In this document: positions 17,196-25,195 of the stretch, piece after piece
How positions within the stretch are numbered: the stretch's first letter is position 1
How the letters are laid out: every line of letters starts with the position of its first letter
Notes under the pieces: model-generated
The model's input: only the letters and a program-made list of their open reading frames with translations
The model's database searches: none
Told to the model about the DNA's origin: nothing
NCBI GenBank assembly: GCA_000435755.1
Contig: FR889080.1
Location: forward strand, 79,044-110,074
From: Clostridium sp. CAG:508
Lineage (GTDB): Bacteria > Bacillota > Clostridia > TANB77 > CAG-508
Length of the DNA: 31,031 nucleotides
Direction of reading: 5' to 3'
Program-made: the position numbers and the translations under genes

Positions 17196-17582
17196 TATGA
17201 TTTCATTTTCTTCAACATAAGCATAAGTTTTAATTTCTCTTGTATCTTCTACATTGTCTTCTCTTTCAATTTCTTTTACAATATCTGCAATACGTATTTG
17301 TGCAGATTCAATAGAGGCTGCTGCAATTATAGCCTCTTTATTTCCTTTTGCTCCTGCATGTGCCATTCCTCTTAATATTCCTAGTATTACAACATTATCT
17401 TCAGCTAATACTTCAGCCCCTGCATTTACGTCTCCAAGTATTACTAAGCTTCCTTCAAATTCCATTTTTTGTCCTGAACGAATTGAACCTTTATAAAATT
17501 TAGTTTCTGAGGTTGCAATTTCCTTATTAAAACTTTTTTTAATTCCATATAATCCTAATTCATTTACTTCTTCTTTTTTCAT
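17187..17582 (-). CDS. minC: Short MinC, C-terminal domain only
   Basis: A 131-residue protein matching the C-terminal beta-helix domain of MinC. KGSIRSGQKM contains the RSGQ motif (residues 35-38) that contacts MinD in characterised MinC proteins. SLVILGDVNAGAEV, NVVILGILRGMAHAG and the closing SAQIRIADI are typical of the fold. Full-length MinC is about 210-230 residues with an N-terminal FtsZ-inhibiting domain; here only about 30 unrelated residues precede the C domain. It is the last gene of the mreBCD-PBP2 run, 26 bases after the PBP stop. The ATG at 17582 has GGAGTT upstream, and I see no broken N-domain coding in that gap. minD and minE do not follow. It may recruit something other than FtsZ inhibition, or depend on MinD encoded elsewhere. 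Confidence 0.85.
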   Translation of the reverse strand: MKKEEVNELGLYGIKKSFNKEIATSETKFYKGSIRSGQKMEFEGSLVILGDVNAGAEVLAEDNVVILGILRGMAHAGAKGNKEAIIAAASIESAQIRIADIVKEIEREDNVEDTREIKTYAYVEENEIILT

Positions 17583-17608
17583 CTATTTTTAACTCCTTAT
17601 ATAACAGT

Positions 17609-19699
17609 TTAATTATTGATTTGTGTAGAAGGAATTGCATTAAGGTCTTCCTTCACATCTTTAGCATTCATTCCTAAATATTCATTTATTATCGTTTTGG
17701 CTGTATCCCCTACATTTCCTCCAGCTCCTGCATTTTCTATAAAAACTACAATTGCAATTTCTGGATCATCATATGGAGCAAACCCTGCAAACCATCCATT
17801 TACTTGGTTTTTAATTCCCGTTTCAGCAGATCCTGTCTTTCCTCCAATATCTATATCTAAATCAGAAAATACATAATAAGCTGTTCCTCCAGTTTCGCTT
17901 GTAACTCCTTTCATGCCTTTTAATATAGCATCTAAATTTTCTTTTTTTATATTTAAATCTTTAACTTCTGGTATGTCTTCAATTCCTAGTTTTTCTTTTA
18001 TTTTTTTCTCATATTCATCTTTTGATATTTTATTTCCATCTGCATCTGTAATAGATTTTATTAATGTAACATCTACTGACTTGCCTCCGTTTGCTAGCAT
18101 GCTAACATATCTTGCTATTTGGATAGGTGTATAATCATTATAACTTTGCCCAATTACTGCTGAAAGTGTATCTCCTAGTTGCCACTGTTGTCCATATAAA
18201 TCTTGGCATTGTTTTTTTAAGTCTACTATACCTTCTGCTTCTCCTGACAATTCTATTCCTGTTTTTATTCCAAGTCCATATGCTTTAGCATATTTTATCA
18301 CAGGATCTATTCCCATTCTATAACCTAGTTCATAAAAGAAATAATTACAAGATTTTTTAATAGCTCCCGTAACATTTAAGTAACCATGTCCATAATGTCT
18401 ATCTGTATATATCCAACAGGCTGGTTTATGCCCTCTTGGATATATACCTGTATCATTTATTGTAGTTTGAGTTGTTATTATCTTTTCTTCTAAAGCTGCT
18501 GTTGCAACTACCATTTTAAATACAGATCCTGGTGCATAGGTTCCTGAAATTGCCCAGTTATAGCAGTTTTTATTTTTATTATATTTATCTAATTTTGATT
18601 GGCTTATTCCTGATACAAATAATTCTGGTTCATAATCTGGATAGCTTGCTAGTGCTAGCACTTCTCCAGTTTTTATATTCATTACAATTGCTGCACCATT
18701 TTTAGCATTATATTTTTTTCCATATGCTCCATTTGATATTTTTTTAATATTTTCTGCCAAAGCTTTTTCAGTTACTTTTTGTAAGTTTGAATCAATGGTT
18801 AGTGCCACATTATTACCAGCAACCGCTTCTTGTGAAATATATTCCTCTGTAATAGTTCCATCAACTGACATATCAACCTGTCTAACTCCATCTTGCCCTT
18901 TTAAATACTCTTCTAAAGTATATTGCATACCCGTTTTTCCTATTGTATCATTCATTCCATATTTATCTTTGTTAGCATCATATTCTTCTGCTGAAATTGA
19001 ACCAACATAGCCTAAAATATGTGATGCTAAACTTCCATATGGATATGTTACTATTGGCACTGTTACAACTGCTGTTCCTGGAAATTTATTACTCTGTTCC
19101 TTTATTTGGTTTGCACTTATATAACTAATATTATTAGATATAATTACTGGCTTGATATTGCTATATCCATTTCTAGAAATTTCATATCTAATTGTCATTA
19201 TTTTTCTCGCTTTTTCTGGCTCATCTTGTTTTATGTCATATTTTTTCTTAAAAAAATTAAAAGCCTCTTCTGCTGTTGCATTTTCATCTATTCCATATTC
19301 TTTTTTCCATTTTTTCTGTATTTCTTCATCTTTTGATGTAAAAGCATATGGATTTACGGTAATTGGTAAGTTATCATTATATTTATCTTTATTTTTTTCT
19401 AGTAATACTGCTAGATTATATATCAAATTATTAAAAACATCATTATCTATTTTAGTTTTGTAAAGTTCCAAACTAAAACCAGTTTTTGTTGTTACCAATT
19501 TATTTCCTGAATTATCCGTTATATTCCCTCTTGCCGCTTTTACTGTTGATTCTCTTGTTAATCTTGTATTTGAAGTTTCTCTGTATTCGCTTCCTTTTAT
19601 AACTTGCAAGTTAAAAAGTTGGAACAACAAAATAATGCCAACTATATATGTTATTACTATAATTATATTGTATCTTAATTTCTTAGTCTGTTCCAACAT
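17609..19699 (-). CDS. mrdA: Class B penicillin-binding protein 2 (elongasome transpeptidase)
   Basis: A 696-residue class B PBP that cross-links peptidoglycan during side-wall growth. It has one N-terminal membrane anchor (about residues 10-31), a dimerisation/pedestal domain starting with AARGNITDNSG (near 56-65), and a transpeptidase domain from about 330. All three catalytic motifs are intact: SVFK (Ser392-Lys395), SCN (Ser450-Asn452) and KTGS (Lys621-Gly623). An insert of about 70 residues (near 95-165) lies in the pedestal. Position directly after mreD identifies it as the rod-system PBP2 rather than the sporulation SpoVD, which it resembles in outline. The ATG at 19699 follows AAGGAGG, overlapping the region just after the mreD stop. 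Beta-lactams are expected to acylate Ser392. Confidence 0.93.
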   Translation of the reverse strand: MLEQTKKLRYNIIIVITYIVGIILLFQLFNLQVIKGSEYRETSNTRLTRESTVKAARGNITDNSGNKLVTTKTGFSLELYKTKIDNDVFNNLIYNLAVLLEKNKDKYNDNLPITVNPYAFTSKDEEIQKKWKKEYGIDENATAEEAFNFFKKKYDIKQDEPEKARKIMTIRYEISRNGYSNIKPVIISNNISYISANQIKEQSNKFPGTAVVTVPIVTYPYGSLASHILGYVGSISAEEYDANKDKYGMNDTIGKTGMQYTLEEYLKGQDGVRQVDMSVDGTITEEYISQEAVAGNNVALTIDSNLQKVTEKALAENIKKISNGAYGKKYNAKNGAAIVMNIKTGEVLALASYPDYEPELFVSGISQSKLDKYNKNKNCYNWAISGTYAPGSVFKMVVATAALEEKIITTQTTINDTGIYPRGHKPACWIYTDRHYGHGYLNVTGAIKKSCNYFFYELGYRMGIDPVIKYAKAYGLGIKTGIELSGEAEGIVDLKKQCQDLYGQQWQLGDTLSAVIGQSYNDYTPIQIARYVSMLANGGKSVDVTLIKSITDADGNKISKDEYEKKIKEKLGIEDIPEVKDLNIKKENLDAILKGMKGVTSETGGTAYYVFSDLDIDIGGKTGSAETGIKNQVNGWFAGFAPYDDPEIAIVVFIENAGAGGNVGDTAKTIINEYLGMNAKDVKEDLNAIPSTQINN

Positions 19700-19706
19700 T
19701 TCCTCC

Positions 19707-20240
19707 TTAATAATATCTTGACAATATTTTTTTACTTTTAAAAATATCTTCTAATTTATTTCCCGTTTTCTGTATTAATGGGTACAATATTATAGTTAAA
19801 ATAAGATTGAATATTATCTCTATTATTAATATTTTTAAAAATGGTACAAATTCAAATATAGCTCCATACTTTAATATTTTAAATATGTAATGTCCAACTT
19901 CAAAAAGCGCTGTTCCTGCTATTACTATCATCATTAACATTATTCTACTATCTTTCGAAAAGCTTCTGTCTAAATATTCTGCAATAAGCCCAATTACTGC
20001 TAATAGAAACGCTGACACTCCCACAGCTTGTCCCAACAAAAAATCTAGAATTATTCCAAATACAATACCTAATATAAAGCCTACTTTTTTTCCAATAAAT
20101 AAACCAATAAATAGCACCAATATTATAAATAAATTTGGCATTATTCCACCTATTGTGAACCATGTAAAAAAGTTAGTTTGTAAAAAATATATTACAAAAA
20201 ATGCAATTATTAGGCTTATTATTGCTATTGCTTTTTTCAT
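19707..20240 (-). CDS. mreD: Rod shape-determining protein MreD
   Basis: A 177-residue integral membrane protein with about five hydrophobic segments. The first is at residues 3-20 (IAIISLIIAFFVIYFL), and the G-G-I-M-P-N-L turn typical of MreD follows near 32-38. Little else is conserved in this family, so the call rests on size, hydrophobic pattern and place between mreC and the PBP2 gene. MreD works with MreC and MreB to link cytoplasmic filaments to wall synthesis. The ATG at 20240 has AAGGAAAA upstream. The stop is seven bases before the PBP ATG, so translation is probably coupled. Confidence 0.9.
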   Translation of the reverse strand: MKKAIAIISLIIAFFVIYFLQTNFFTWFTIGGIMPNLFIILVLFIGLFIGKKVGFILGIVFGIILDFLLGQAVGVSAFLLAVIGLIAEYLDRSFSKDSRIMLMMIVIAGTALFEVGHYIFKILKYGAIFEFVPFLKILIIEIIFNLILTIILYPLIQKTGNKLEDIFKSKKILSRYY

Positions 20241-20254
20241 ATTTTTCCTTTCTA

Positions 20255-21073
20255 CTATTCATTAGTTATAACTAATACTGTTTGCAATTTTGAAAAATCA
20301 ACTGCAGTTTCTATATATGCATAACGGTCTATATTATTTTTTGTGTTAACAATTTGCTTAATTGTTCCAATGTGTATTCCTTTCGGATAAATACCACCCA
20401 AACCAGATGTCTCAACATTGTCATTTTCTAATAACGTAGCTTCTGTTGGTATATATGAAGCTTTTAATATTGAATTTCCTTCTAATGTTCCTGTAGCAAT
20501 AATTGCTTCTTTTGATGTACTAATAATACTACTTACAGATGTAGAACTATCTATAATTGTTTGTACTTTTGAAGTATTATCTGTGGTAGATATTACATAG
20601 CCAACTAAACCTTTATCTGCAATTACAGTCATGTTAGGTTTTATACCATTTTTACTTCCTACATTTATTACCAAAGTTTTTTCATAATTATTTATATTTT
20701 TATTTATAATATATGCAGGCAAAGTTTTATATTCTAAATATTTATCCTTCAAATTAACGTATTCTTTTAATGTTTCATTTTCAGATTTTATAATTTCTAG
20801 TTCTCTTAAAGATTGTTCTAATTCACTATTTTTCTTTTTAAGTTCATCATTTTCAGCTTGCAAATTTTTGACATCCGTAAAAAAACTGTCATTTCCTTCT
20901 ATCTTGTTTTTTAAATACGTAAGCCCATTTTGAATCGGCATTACAATACTACTAAAAATATTTTCTACAAATGAAACTTTTTTAATATCTGTATTTGATA
21001 ATATAACAATTATTATCAATACAATTATTGTTATTATAATGCCTACTATACCCGTCTTTTTATTTTTATACAT
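20255..21073 (-). CDS. mreC: Rod shape-determining protein MreC
   Basis: A 272-residue protein with the MreC plan. A short basic N-terminus and one membrane helix (about 7-27) lead to a coiled coil (about 66-106, LQAENDELKKKNSELEQSLR) and a periplasmic-side double beta-barrel domain. The latter shows the family pattern VINVGSKNGIKPNMTVIADK and GLVGYVISTTDNTSKVQTII. It scaffolds the elongation machinery on the outer face of the membrane and dimerises through the coiled coil. The ATG at 21073 follows AAGGAGT, 16 bases after mreB. The length is normal and no feature is missing. Confidence 0.94.
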   Translation of the reverse strand: MYKNKKTGIVGIIITIIVLIIIVILSNTDIKKVSFVENIFSSIVMPIQNGLTYLKNKIEGNDSFFTDVKNLQAENDELKKKNSELEQSLRELEIIKSENETLKEYVNLKDKYLEYKTLPAYIINKNINNYEKTLVINVGSKNGIKPNMTVIADKGLVGYVISTTDNTSKVQTIIDSSTSVSSIISTSKEAIIATGTLEGNSILKASYIPTEATLLENDNVETSGLGGIYPKGIHIGTIKQIVNTKNNIDRYAYIETAVDFSKLQTVLVITNE

Positions 21074-21089
21074 TCCTACTCCTTAAAAA

Positions 21090-22118
21090 TTATCTTCTTC
21101 TAGAGCTACTTAGTACTGTTCTTAGTTTTTCTAAATCTTCTAGTGTTTTCTCTGCTCCTTTTGCCACACATTCTAATGGGTGGTCTGCTACATATACTGG
21201 CATTTCTGTTTTTTCTGCTAACAAACTATCAAAATTTCTAATTAGTGCTCCTCCACCTGTTAAAACTATTCCTCTTTCCATTATATCTGATGCTAGCTCT
21301 GGAGGTGTTTTCTCTAAAGTTTGTTTTATAATGTCTACAATTTTTTCAATTGAGTCATTCATTGCCTCTTGAACTTGTGTTGAAGTAATTATAGCTGTTT
21401 CAGGAAGACCTGTTGCTAAATGTCTACCTCTAATTTCCATGCTTTCTTCTGTTAATAAAGGTTTAGCACATCCAATATTTATTTTAACTTGTTCGGCTGT
21501 TGTTTCTCCTATTGCTAAGTTCATTTCTCTTTTTACATAGTTTACAATATCCTCATTTAGTTCATCTCCAGCCACCCTTAGAGAATTACTAGTTACAATT
21601 CCTCCTAAAGAAACAACTGCAACTTCTGTTGTTCCTCCACCAATATCAACTATAATGTTTCCATTAGGTTCTGCAACTTCTAAATTTGCTCCAATTGCGG
21701 CTGCCATTGGTTCTTCTATTATATATACTTCTCTTGCTCCTGCTTGCATTACAGATTCCTCTACTGCTCTTTCCTCTACTTCTGTAATTCCTGATGGAAC
21801 TCCTACTACAACTCTTGGTCTACCCGCATTATATCTTTGGCATACCCTTTGTAGCATAGATTTAAGCATAAGTTGTGTTGCTGTAAAATCTGCAATAACT
21901 CCATCTTTTAAAGGTCTAATTGCTGCAATGTCATTTGGCGTCCTGCCAAGCATTTCTTTTGCCTCTGCTCCAGTCGCTAAAATCGTTCCATTATTTTTAT
22001 CTATTGCAACCACAGATGGTTCATTTAGCACTATTCCTTTTCCTTTTATGGTAATTATGATATTTGCTGTACCTAAATCTACTCCTATATCTTTTGAATT
22101 CCATCCCATCAATTTCAT
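21090..22118 (-). CDS. mreB: Rod shape-determining protein MreB (bacterial actin)
   Basis: A 342-residue actin-fold ATPase of usual length that polymerises under the membrane and orients side-wall synthesis. Nucleotide-binding motifs are intact: phosphate-1 GVDLGTANI (Asp14-Thr17), phosphate-2 VDIGGGTTEVAVV (from Asp158) and ERGIVLTGGGALI in the adenosine region. EEPMAAAIG (135-143) is also typical. The N-terminus MKLMGWNSK could form the short amphipathic membrane-binding stretch. The ATG at 22118 is one base after the radC stop, and its GGAAG ribosome site lies inside the radC end, so translation of the two is linked. The C-terminal ELEKLRTVLSSSRRR tail is unremarkable. Confidence 0.97.
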   Translation of the reverse strand: MKLMGWNSKDIGVDLGTANIIITIKGKGIVLNEPSVVAIDKNNGTILATGAEAKEMLGRTPNDIAAIRPLKDGVIADFTATQLMLKSMLQRVCQRYNAGRPRVVVGVPSGITEVEERAVEESVMQAGAREVYIIEEPMAAAIGANLEVAEPNGNIIVDIGGGTTEVAVVSLGGIVTSNSLRVAGDELNEDIVNYVKREMNLAIGETTAEQVKINIGCAKPLLTEESMEIRGRHLATGLPETAIITSTQVQEAMNDSIEKIVDIIKQTLEKTPPELASDIMERGIVLTGGGALIRNFDSLLAEKTEMPVYVADHPLECVAKGAEKTLEDLEKLRTVLSSSRRR

Positions 22119-22119
22119 T

Positions 22120-22831
22120 TTAATTTCTTCCTTTCAATAAATGTGATTTTATACTTGTATATTCATTATACCCAATTACAATATGATCTAATAATTGAAT
22201 TCCTAATATTTCAGATGCCTGTTCCATTCTTTCTGTAAATTCTATATCTTGCTGACTTGGCTTTGAGTTTCCACTTGGATGATTGTGCACCATTATTATT
22301 TTAGGTGCTCCTAACTTTATAGCTTCTGCAAACAAATCCTTTGGATCTACATTAGCAGAGTTAGTTCCTCCATGTGATATGTTTTGAATTTTTATTACTA
22401 CATTTTGGGAATTTAATATTATTACTTTCACTATTTCTCTTTTTTCTAATTTTAGTTCATTCATTACTAAATTTGATACATCTTGTGGGGTTTTTACTTT
22501 TATTTTTTGCTTATCAATTGGAATCGAAATTCTTTTAGCAAGTTCACATACAGCTTTTATTTGAATTGCTTTTACTTTGCCTATTCCGTTTGATTTGCAT
22601 TAATTCATTGATGGATAGTTCTTGTAAAAATGTAAAACTATCCTGATTGAAATTATTTTGTTTTCCTAGTGAAAGTATTTTTTGTGCTAGCGTAACCGAG
22701 CTTTCTTCTTTTGTACCGCTTTTTATAATTATCGCTAGTAATTCTGCATTTGATAATGTATTTTCTCCATACATTTCTAATTTTTCATATGGTCTCTCTG
22801 AAATTGGGAGCTGTTTCATTTTAATTGGCAT
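22120..22831 (-). pseudogene. radC: radC (JAMM/MPN family), frameshifted
   Basis: Two frames together make one 236-residue RadC. The first (22831 to about 22588) gives MPIKMKQLPISERPYEK through LSINELMQIK, the UPF0758 N-terminal helical domain. It then falls into an unrelated tail that stops at 22544. Removing one G at about 22588 (plus strand TTCCGTTTG to TTCCTTTG) restores IKGIGKVKAIQIKAVCELAK, the helix-hairpin-helix, and runs on to the JAMM domain with VHNHPSGNSKPSQQD and HIVIGYNEYTSI. The zinc-site residues are intact. Despite its name, RadC's repair role is doubtful. The break could be a real mutation, or an error in the sequence or assembly. Downstream mreB may still be translated from its own ribosome site. 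Confidence 0.9.
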
Positions 22832-22932
22832 ATAAATCCGTCCTTTCTAAATAGCCCCCATTTTAAATTATTTTTGAATAAATTTTTGTTTAATAAAAGT
22901 ATGTTTTCCCCTATTTTTCTTTTATTCATTTG

Positions 22933-23190
22933 TTAAATTTTTTTGTAAATAAAGATTGCTAATACTATTCCTATTATACTTGCTATATTTATTTTGAACA
23001 TAAGGCCAAATGTTAATTTTACTACATTTAAGTCTAGTTCTATTGGAGTAGATAGTCCAAATTCTTCACCATAAGCAAGCCATGATAAAAAATCCACATG
23101 TCCTGCCAAGTTGCCTAGTAGACCCCCTACAACAATTCCTGACAAAATAAATAAAAGTAATATCCATATATTTTTTTCTCTTGTTGCCAT
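22933..23190 (-). CDS. DUF4321 small membrane protein
   Basis: An 85-residue protein with two membrane helices (about 8-28 and 62-83). The loop between them reads FLSWLAYGEEFGLSTPIELDLN, followed by LTFGLMFKINIASIIGIVLA. That is the DUF4321 pattern, found in clostridia and commonly encoded just upstream of maf/radC-mreB. The function is unknown; its position suggests a link to envelope growth. The ATG at 23190 follows AAGGAGGAG. It is the first gene after a near-consensus promoter and is separated from radC by 101 bases with no clear terminator, so it probably leads the operon. Confidence 0.85.
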   Translation of the reverse strand: MATREKNIWILLLFILSGIVVGGLLGNLAGHVDFLSWLAYGEEFGLSTPIELDLNVVKLTFGLMFKINIASIIGIVLAIFIYKKI

Positions 23191-23220
23191 TTATGTCTCC
23201 TCCTTAGTTAATATGTTAGT

Positions 23221-23249
23221 ATTATATATTCATTTGGTGTTTTTTTCAA
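23221..23249 (-). promoter_or_regulatory. Sigma-A promoter of the DUF4321-mreBCD-PBP2-minC operon
   Basis: TTGAAA (23244-23249), 17 bases, TATAAT (23221-23226) on the minus strand. The start site would be near 23214, giving a leader of about 24 bases that contains AAGGAGGAG. Confidence 0.8.
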
Positions 23250-23307
23250 GATAAATTACAATATTTTCACACAAAAGTATTTTCTTTTTTACAATTATGT
23301 GTTATAC

Positions 23308-23362
23308 CTAATACACCCTATAAAATTTCCATAAATTGTTGGTTCCATTTAGAGGGTATTAG
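23308..23362. repeat. Imperfect inverted repeat upstream of mecA
   Basis: CTAATACACC (23308-23317) and GGGTATTAG (23354-23362) pair over nine bases with one bulged A. The right arm ends three bases before the candidate mecA -10. It could be an operator, or a long-range hairpin if transcribed. Confidence 0.4.
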
Positions 23363-23371
23363 TAGTATAAT
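23343..23371 (+). promoter_or_regulatory. Candidate mecA promoter
   Basis: TATAAT (23366-23371) is perfect, but the -35 region at 17-base spacing (TTCCAT, 23343-23348) is weak, which would fit a promoter needing an activator. The predicted leader is about 24 bases. Confidence 0.5.
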
Positions 23372-23401
23372 ATTATTAGATTGATATATGGGGGACACCT
23401 A

Positions 23402-24031
23402 ATGAAGTTTGAAAAATTAAATGAAAATAAAATAAGAATTACTTTAACTATTCAAGATTTAGCAGAAAAAGAAATTGATTTTCATGTTTTTATGTCTAAC
23501 TCTGCTGAAGCTCAAGATGTTTTACTAGATATGTTAGAACAAGCCAAAAAGGAAACTGGATTTGATCCTGAGGATTATAACTTAAAAGTTGAAGCTTTAG
23601 TAATGGCTGACACTAATTTTATCTTTACAATTACTAAACTTCCTCCTGAAGAAAAGTCAAAAATTTCTAAAAGAAAATTTACTGTAAAACGAAAAAATAT
23701 TGTTCCTAGTTCAACTCAGGCTGTATATTGTTTTAATTCTTTTGATGATTTTAATGATTTTTTAGTTTTTTTAAGTAAAAATACTTTGTTTAATTACAAA
23801 AAGTTAGCAAAGTCTATCACATTATATGAATATAAAGAAAAATATTATTTATTAATGAATAATATAAATACTGAATTTATTGATAAAATCAAATTTTATA
23901 CTTGTATTACTGAATTTGCAAAATGTGTTACAAATTCTAAGGTTTTTGCTAGCAAATTAAAAGAGTGTGGCACATTGATTATGAAAAATAACGCATTAGA
24001 AATTGGTTTTAAACATTTTGTAATTATGTAA
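23402..24031 (+). CDS. mecA: Adaptor protein MecA
   Basis: A 209-residue member of the MecA family, which delivers substrates to the ClpC-ClpP protease (competence regulator ComK in Bacillus; other targets in clostridia). The N-terminal domain begins MKFEKLNENKIRITLTIQDL and contains the family's MLEQAKKETGFDPEDYNL region. A basic linker with KSKISKRKFTVKRK (about 90-105) leads into the C-terminal ClpC-binding domain with YCFNSFDDFNDF and YKEKYYLLMN. The start is ATG 23402, preceded by GGGGGA; the frame extends seven codons further upstream to a TTG, but that lacks a ribosome site. It is a single gene, convergent with the M23 peptidase across a shared terminator. Confidence 0.9.
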   Translation: MKFEKLNENKIRITLTIQDLAEKEIDFHVFMSNSAEAQDVLLDMLEQAKKETGFDPEDYNLKVEALVMADTNFIFTITKLPPEEKSKISKRKFTVKRKNIVPSSTQAVYCFNSFDDFNDFLVFLSKNTLFNYKKLAKSITLYEYKEKYYLLMNNINTEFIDKIKFYTCITEFAKCVTNSKVFASKLKECGTLIMKNNALEIGFKHFVIM

Positions 24032-24039
24032 TTATACTC

Positions 24040-24072
24040 AAAAATTCCCCAGATTTTTTCTGGAGAATTTTT
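24040..24072. terminator. Bidirectional terminator between mecA and M23 peptidase
   Basis: Thirteen-base arms (24040-24052 and 24060-24072) with one mismatch flank a seven-base loop. The outer five base pairs are A/T, giving a T tract at the end of the stem in both directions. It starts nine bases after the mecA stop and four bases after the end of the M23 gene on the opposite strand. Confidence 0.8.
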
Positions 24073-24076
24073 AAAT

Positions 24077-25063
24077 TTAATATACATAATTTTGTGGATT
24101 ATATAAGGTTCCATTTACTCTTACTTCAAAGTGTAAGTGTGGTCCTGTTGAGTATCCTGTTGAACCGATTTTAGCTATTACTTGACCTTGTGAAACCGTT
24201 TGACCTTTTGAAACCAGCAATTTGCTACAATGTGCATATACTGTTTCTACACCATTTCCATGTGATACTTTAATCATATATCCATATGAATTGTTCCATC
24301 CTGCAACTGTAACTTTTCCTCCTGCAGCTGCTTTAATTGGTGTTCCTGTAGATGTTGCAATATCTAATCCTCTATGTCCAGAAGAACTTCTACCAAATCT
24401 AGTTGTTATAACCCCTGAAACTGGTCTAATTAGAGACACTCCTAGGTTTACTTTGGCTTCTGACATTCCAGATACACTACCTGAATATGCTGTAGCTACA
24501 TATGTAACTTTTGGTGCTTCATATAATTTAGATACACTTTTTTCTACTGATGTAAAATCTTTTGTTTTAGTATCATATTTTTCTACTATTCCTAAATCTT
24601 TTTTATTAGCACTATTTTTCTTTTTCAATTTTGCTATTACATCTTCTGCTTCTTTAAATGTAGAAACATATACTTTTTCTTTTTTGTCGTCTGTTATTGC
24701 ATAATATTTATAATATTGTGTGCCGTTCTCTGTAACTTTAGCATATATTTCATCATCATTTGGTGTAATGTCTTTTTTTAATAAACATAGAGTATATTCT
24801 GGTACAGAATTAATTTGCCTAAATGCAATTCCTTCTTCTGAATTTCCTTCCATATATTGGTTTATTTTATTTTGTAGATCAGATTTATTTTCTGTATATC
24901 CTATAATTTCCCCATTTAATGAAACTGAATATGTTGGTTTATAGAAAAATGCTACTGCACTTATAATAAGAAATGCAGATAAAATAGTTAATATTATTAT
25001 CTTTACTGTTGTTCTAAAGAACATTGCAAATTTTCTAAAACTACTAATTTTAAACACTCCCAT
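24077..25063 (-). CDS. Membrane-anchored M23 (LytM-type) peptidoglycan peptidase
   Basis: A 328-residue protein with one N-terminal membrane helix (about 20-40), an extracytoplasmic middle region (45-185), a short Ser/Gly linker and a C-terminal M23 domain (about 210-328). The zinc site is complete: GHRGLDIA (His230, Asp234), VYAHCS (His278) and GPHLHFEV (His309, His311). An active endopeptidase that cuts peptide cross-bridges is therefore likely, unlike degenerate SpoIIQ proteins. The middle region may be a spacer or substrate-binding part. ATG 25063 is the longest reasonable start, but no good ribosome site precedes it and the predicted leader is very short, so translation may be near leaderless. 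The promoter overlaps a 26-bp palindrome. It is a single gene, and the coat genes end in their own terminator upstream. Confidence 0.88.
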   Translation of the reverse strand: MGVFKISSFRKFAMFFRTTVKIIILTILSAFLIISAVAFFYKPTYSVSLNGEIIGYTENKSDLQNKINQYMEGNSEEGIAFRQINSVPEYTLCLLKKDITPNDDEIYAKVTENGTQYYKYYAITDDKKEKVYVSTFKEAEDVIAKLKKKNSANKKDLGIVEKYDTKTKDFTSVEKSVSKLYEAPKVTYVATAYSGSVSGMSEAKVNLGVSLIRPVSGVITTRFGRSSSGHRGLDIATSTGTPIKAAAGGKVTVAGWNNSYGYMIKVSHGNGVETVYAHCSKLLVSKGQTVSQGQVIAKIGSTGYSTGPHLHFEVRVNGTLYNPQNYVY

Positions 25064-25077
25064 TCATTTTTAATTTC

Positions 25078-25112
25078 TTATCTATTTTATAACAAATAGA
25101 TAAAAATTACAA
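25078..25112 (-). promoter_or_regulatory. M23 gene promoter with overlapping 26-bp palindrome
   Basis: TTGTAA (25107-25112), 17 bases, TAAAAT (25084-25089) on the minus strand. A perfect inverted repeat with ten-base arms, TTATCTATTT (25078-25087) and AAATAGATAA (25094-25103), separated by TATAAC, covers the -10 and the likely start site. This looks like a repressor operator. Confidence 0.5.
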
Positions 25113-25137
25113 GTGTTTTTTAATAATCATTAAAGAA

Positions 25138-25185
25138 AAATACATCCCTAAATATTGAATTTCCGTAATATTTAGAGATGTATTT
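25138..25185 (-). terminator. Intrinsic terminator of the coat-protein operon
   Basis: Nineteen-base arms (25138-25156 and 25167-25185, one mismatch, a G-U pair in the transcript) flank a ten-base loop. The minus strand continues with TTTTTCTTTA. It starts 10 bases after the stop of the CotF-like gene. Confidence 0.85.
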
Positions 25186-25195
25186 AAGTACATTT

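Noticed and set aside
21655..22140. 161-codon plus-strand frame opposite mreB
   Set aside because: It is the mirror of a highly conserved gene and carries no domain or start signal.
22832..22932. A separate promoter or terminator between DUF4321 and radC
   Set aside because: The stretch is AT-rich, but I found no paired -35/-10 of quality and no stable hairpin.
23381..23401. N-terminal extension of mecA to a TTG
   Set aside because: The GGGGGA ribosome site lies between this TTG and ATG 23402, so it can only serve the ATG.
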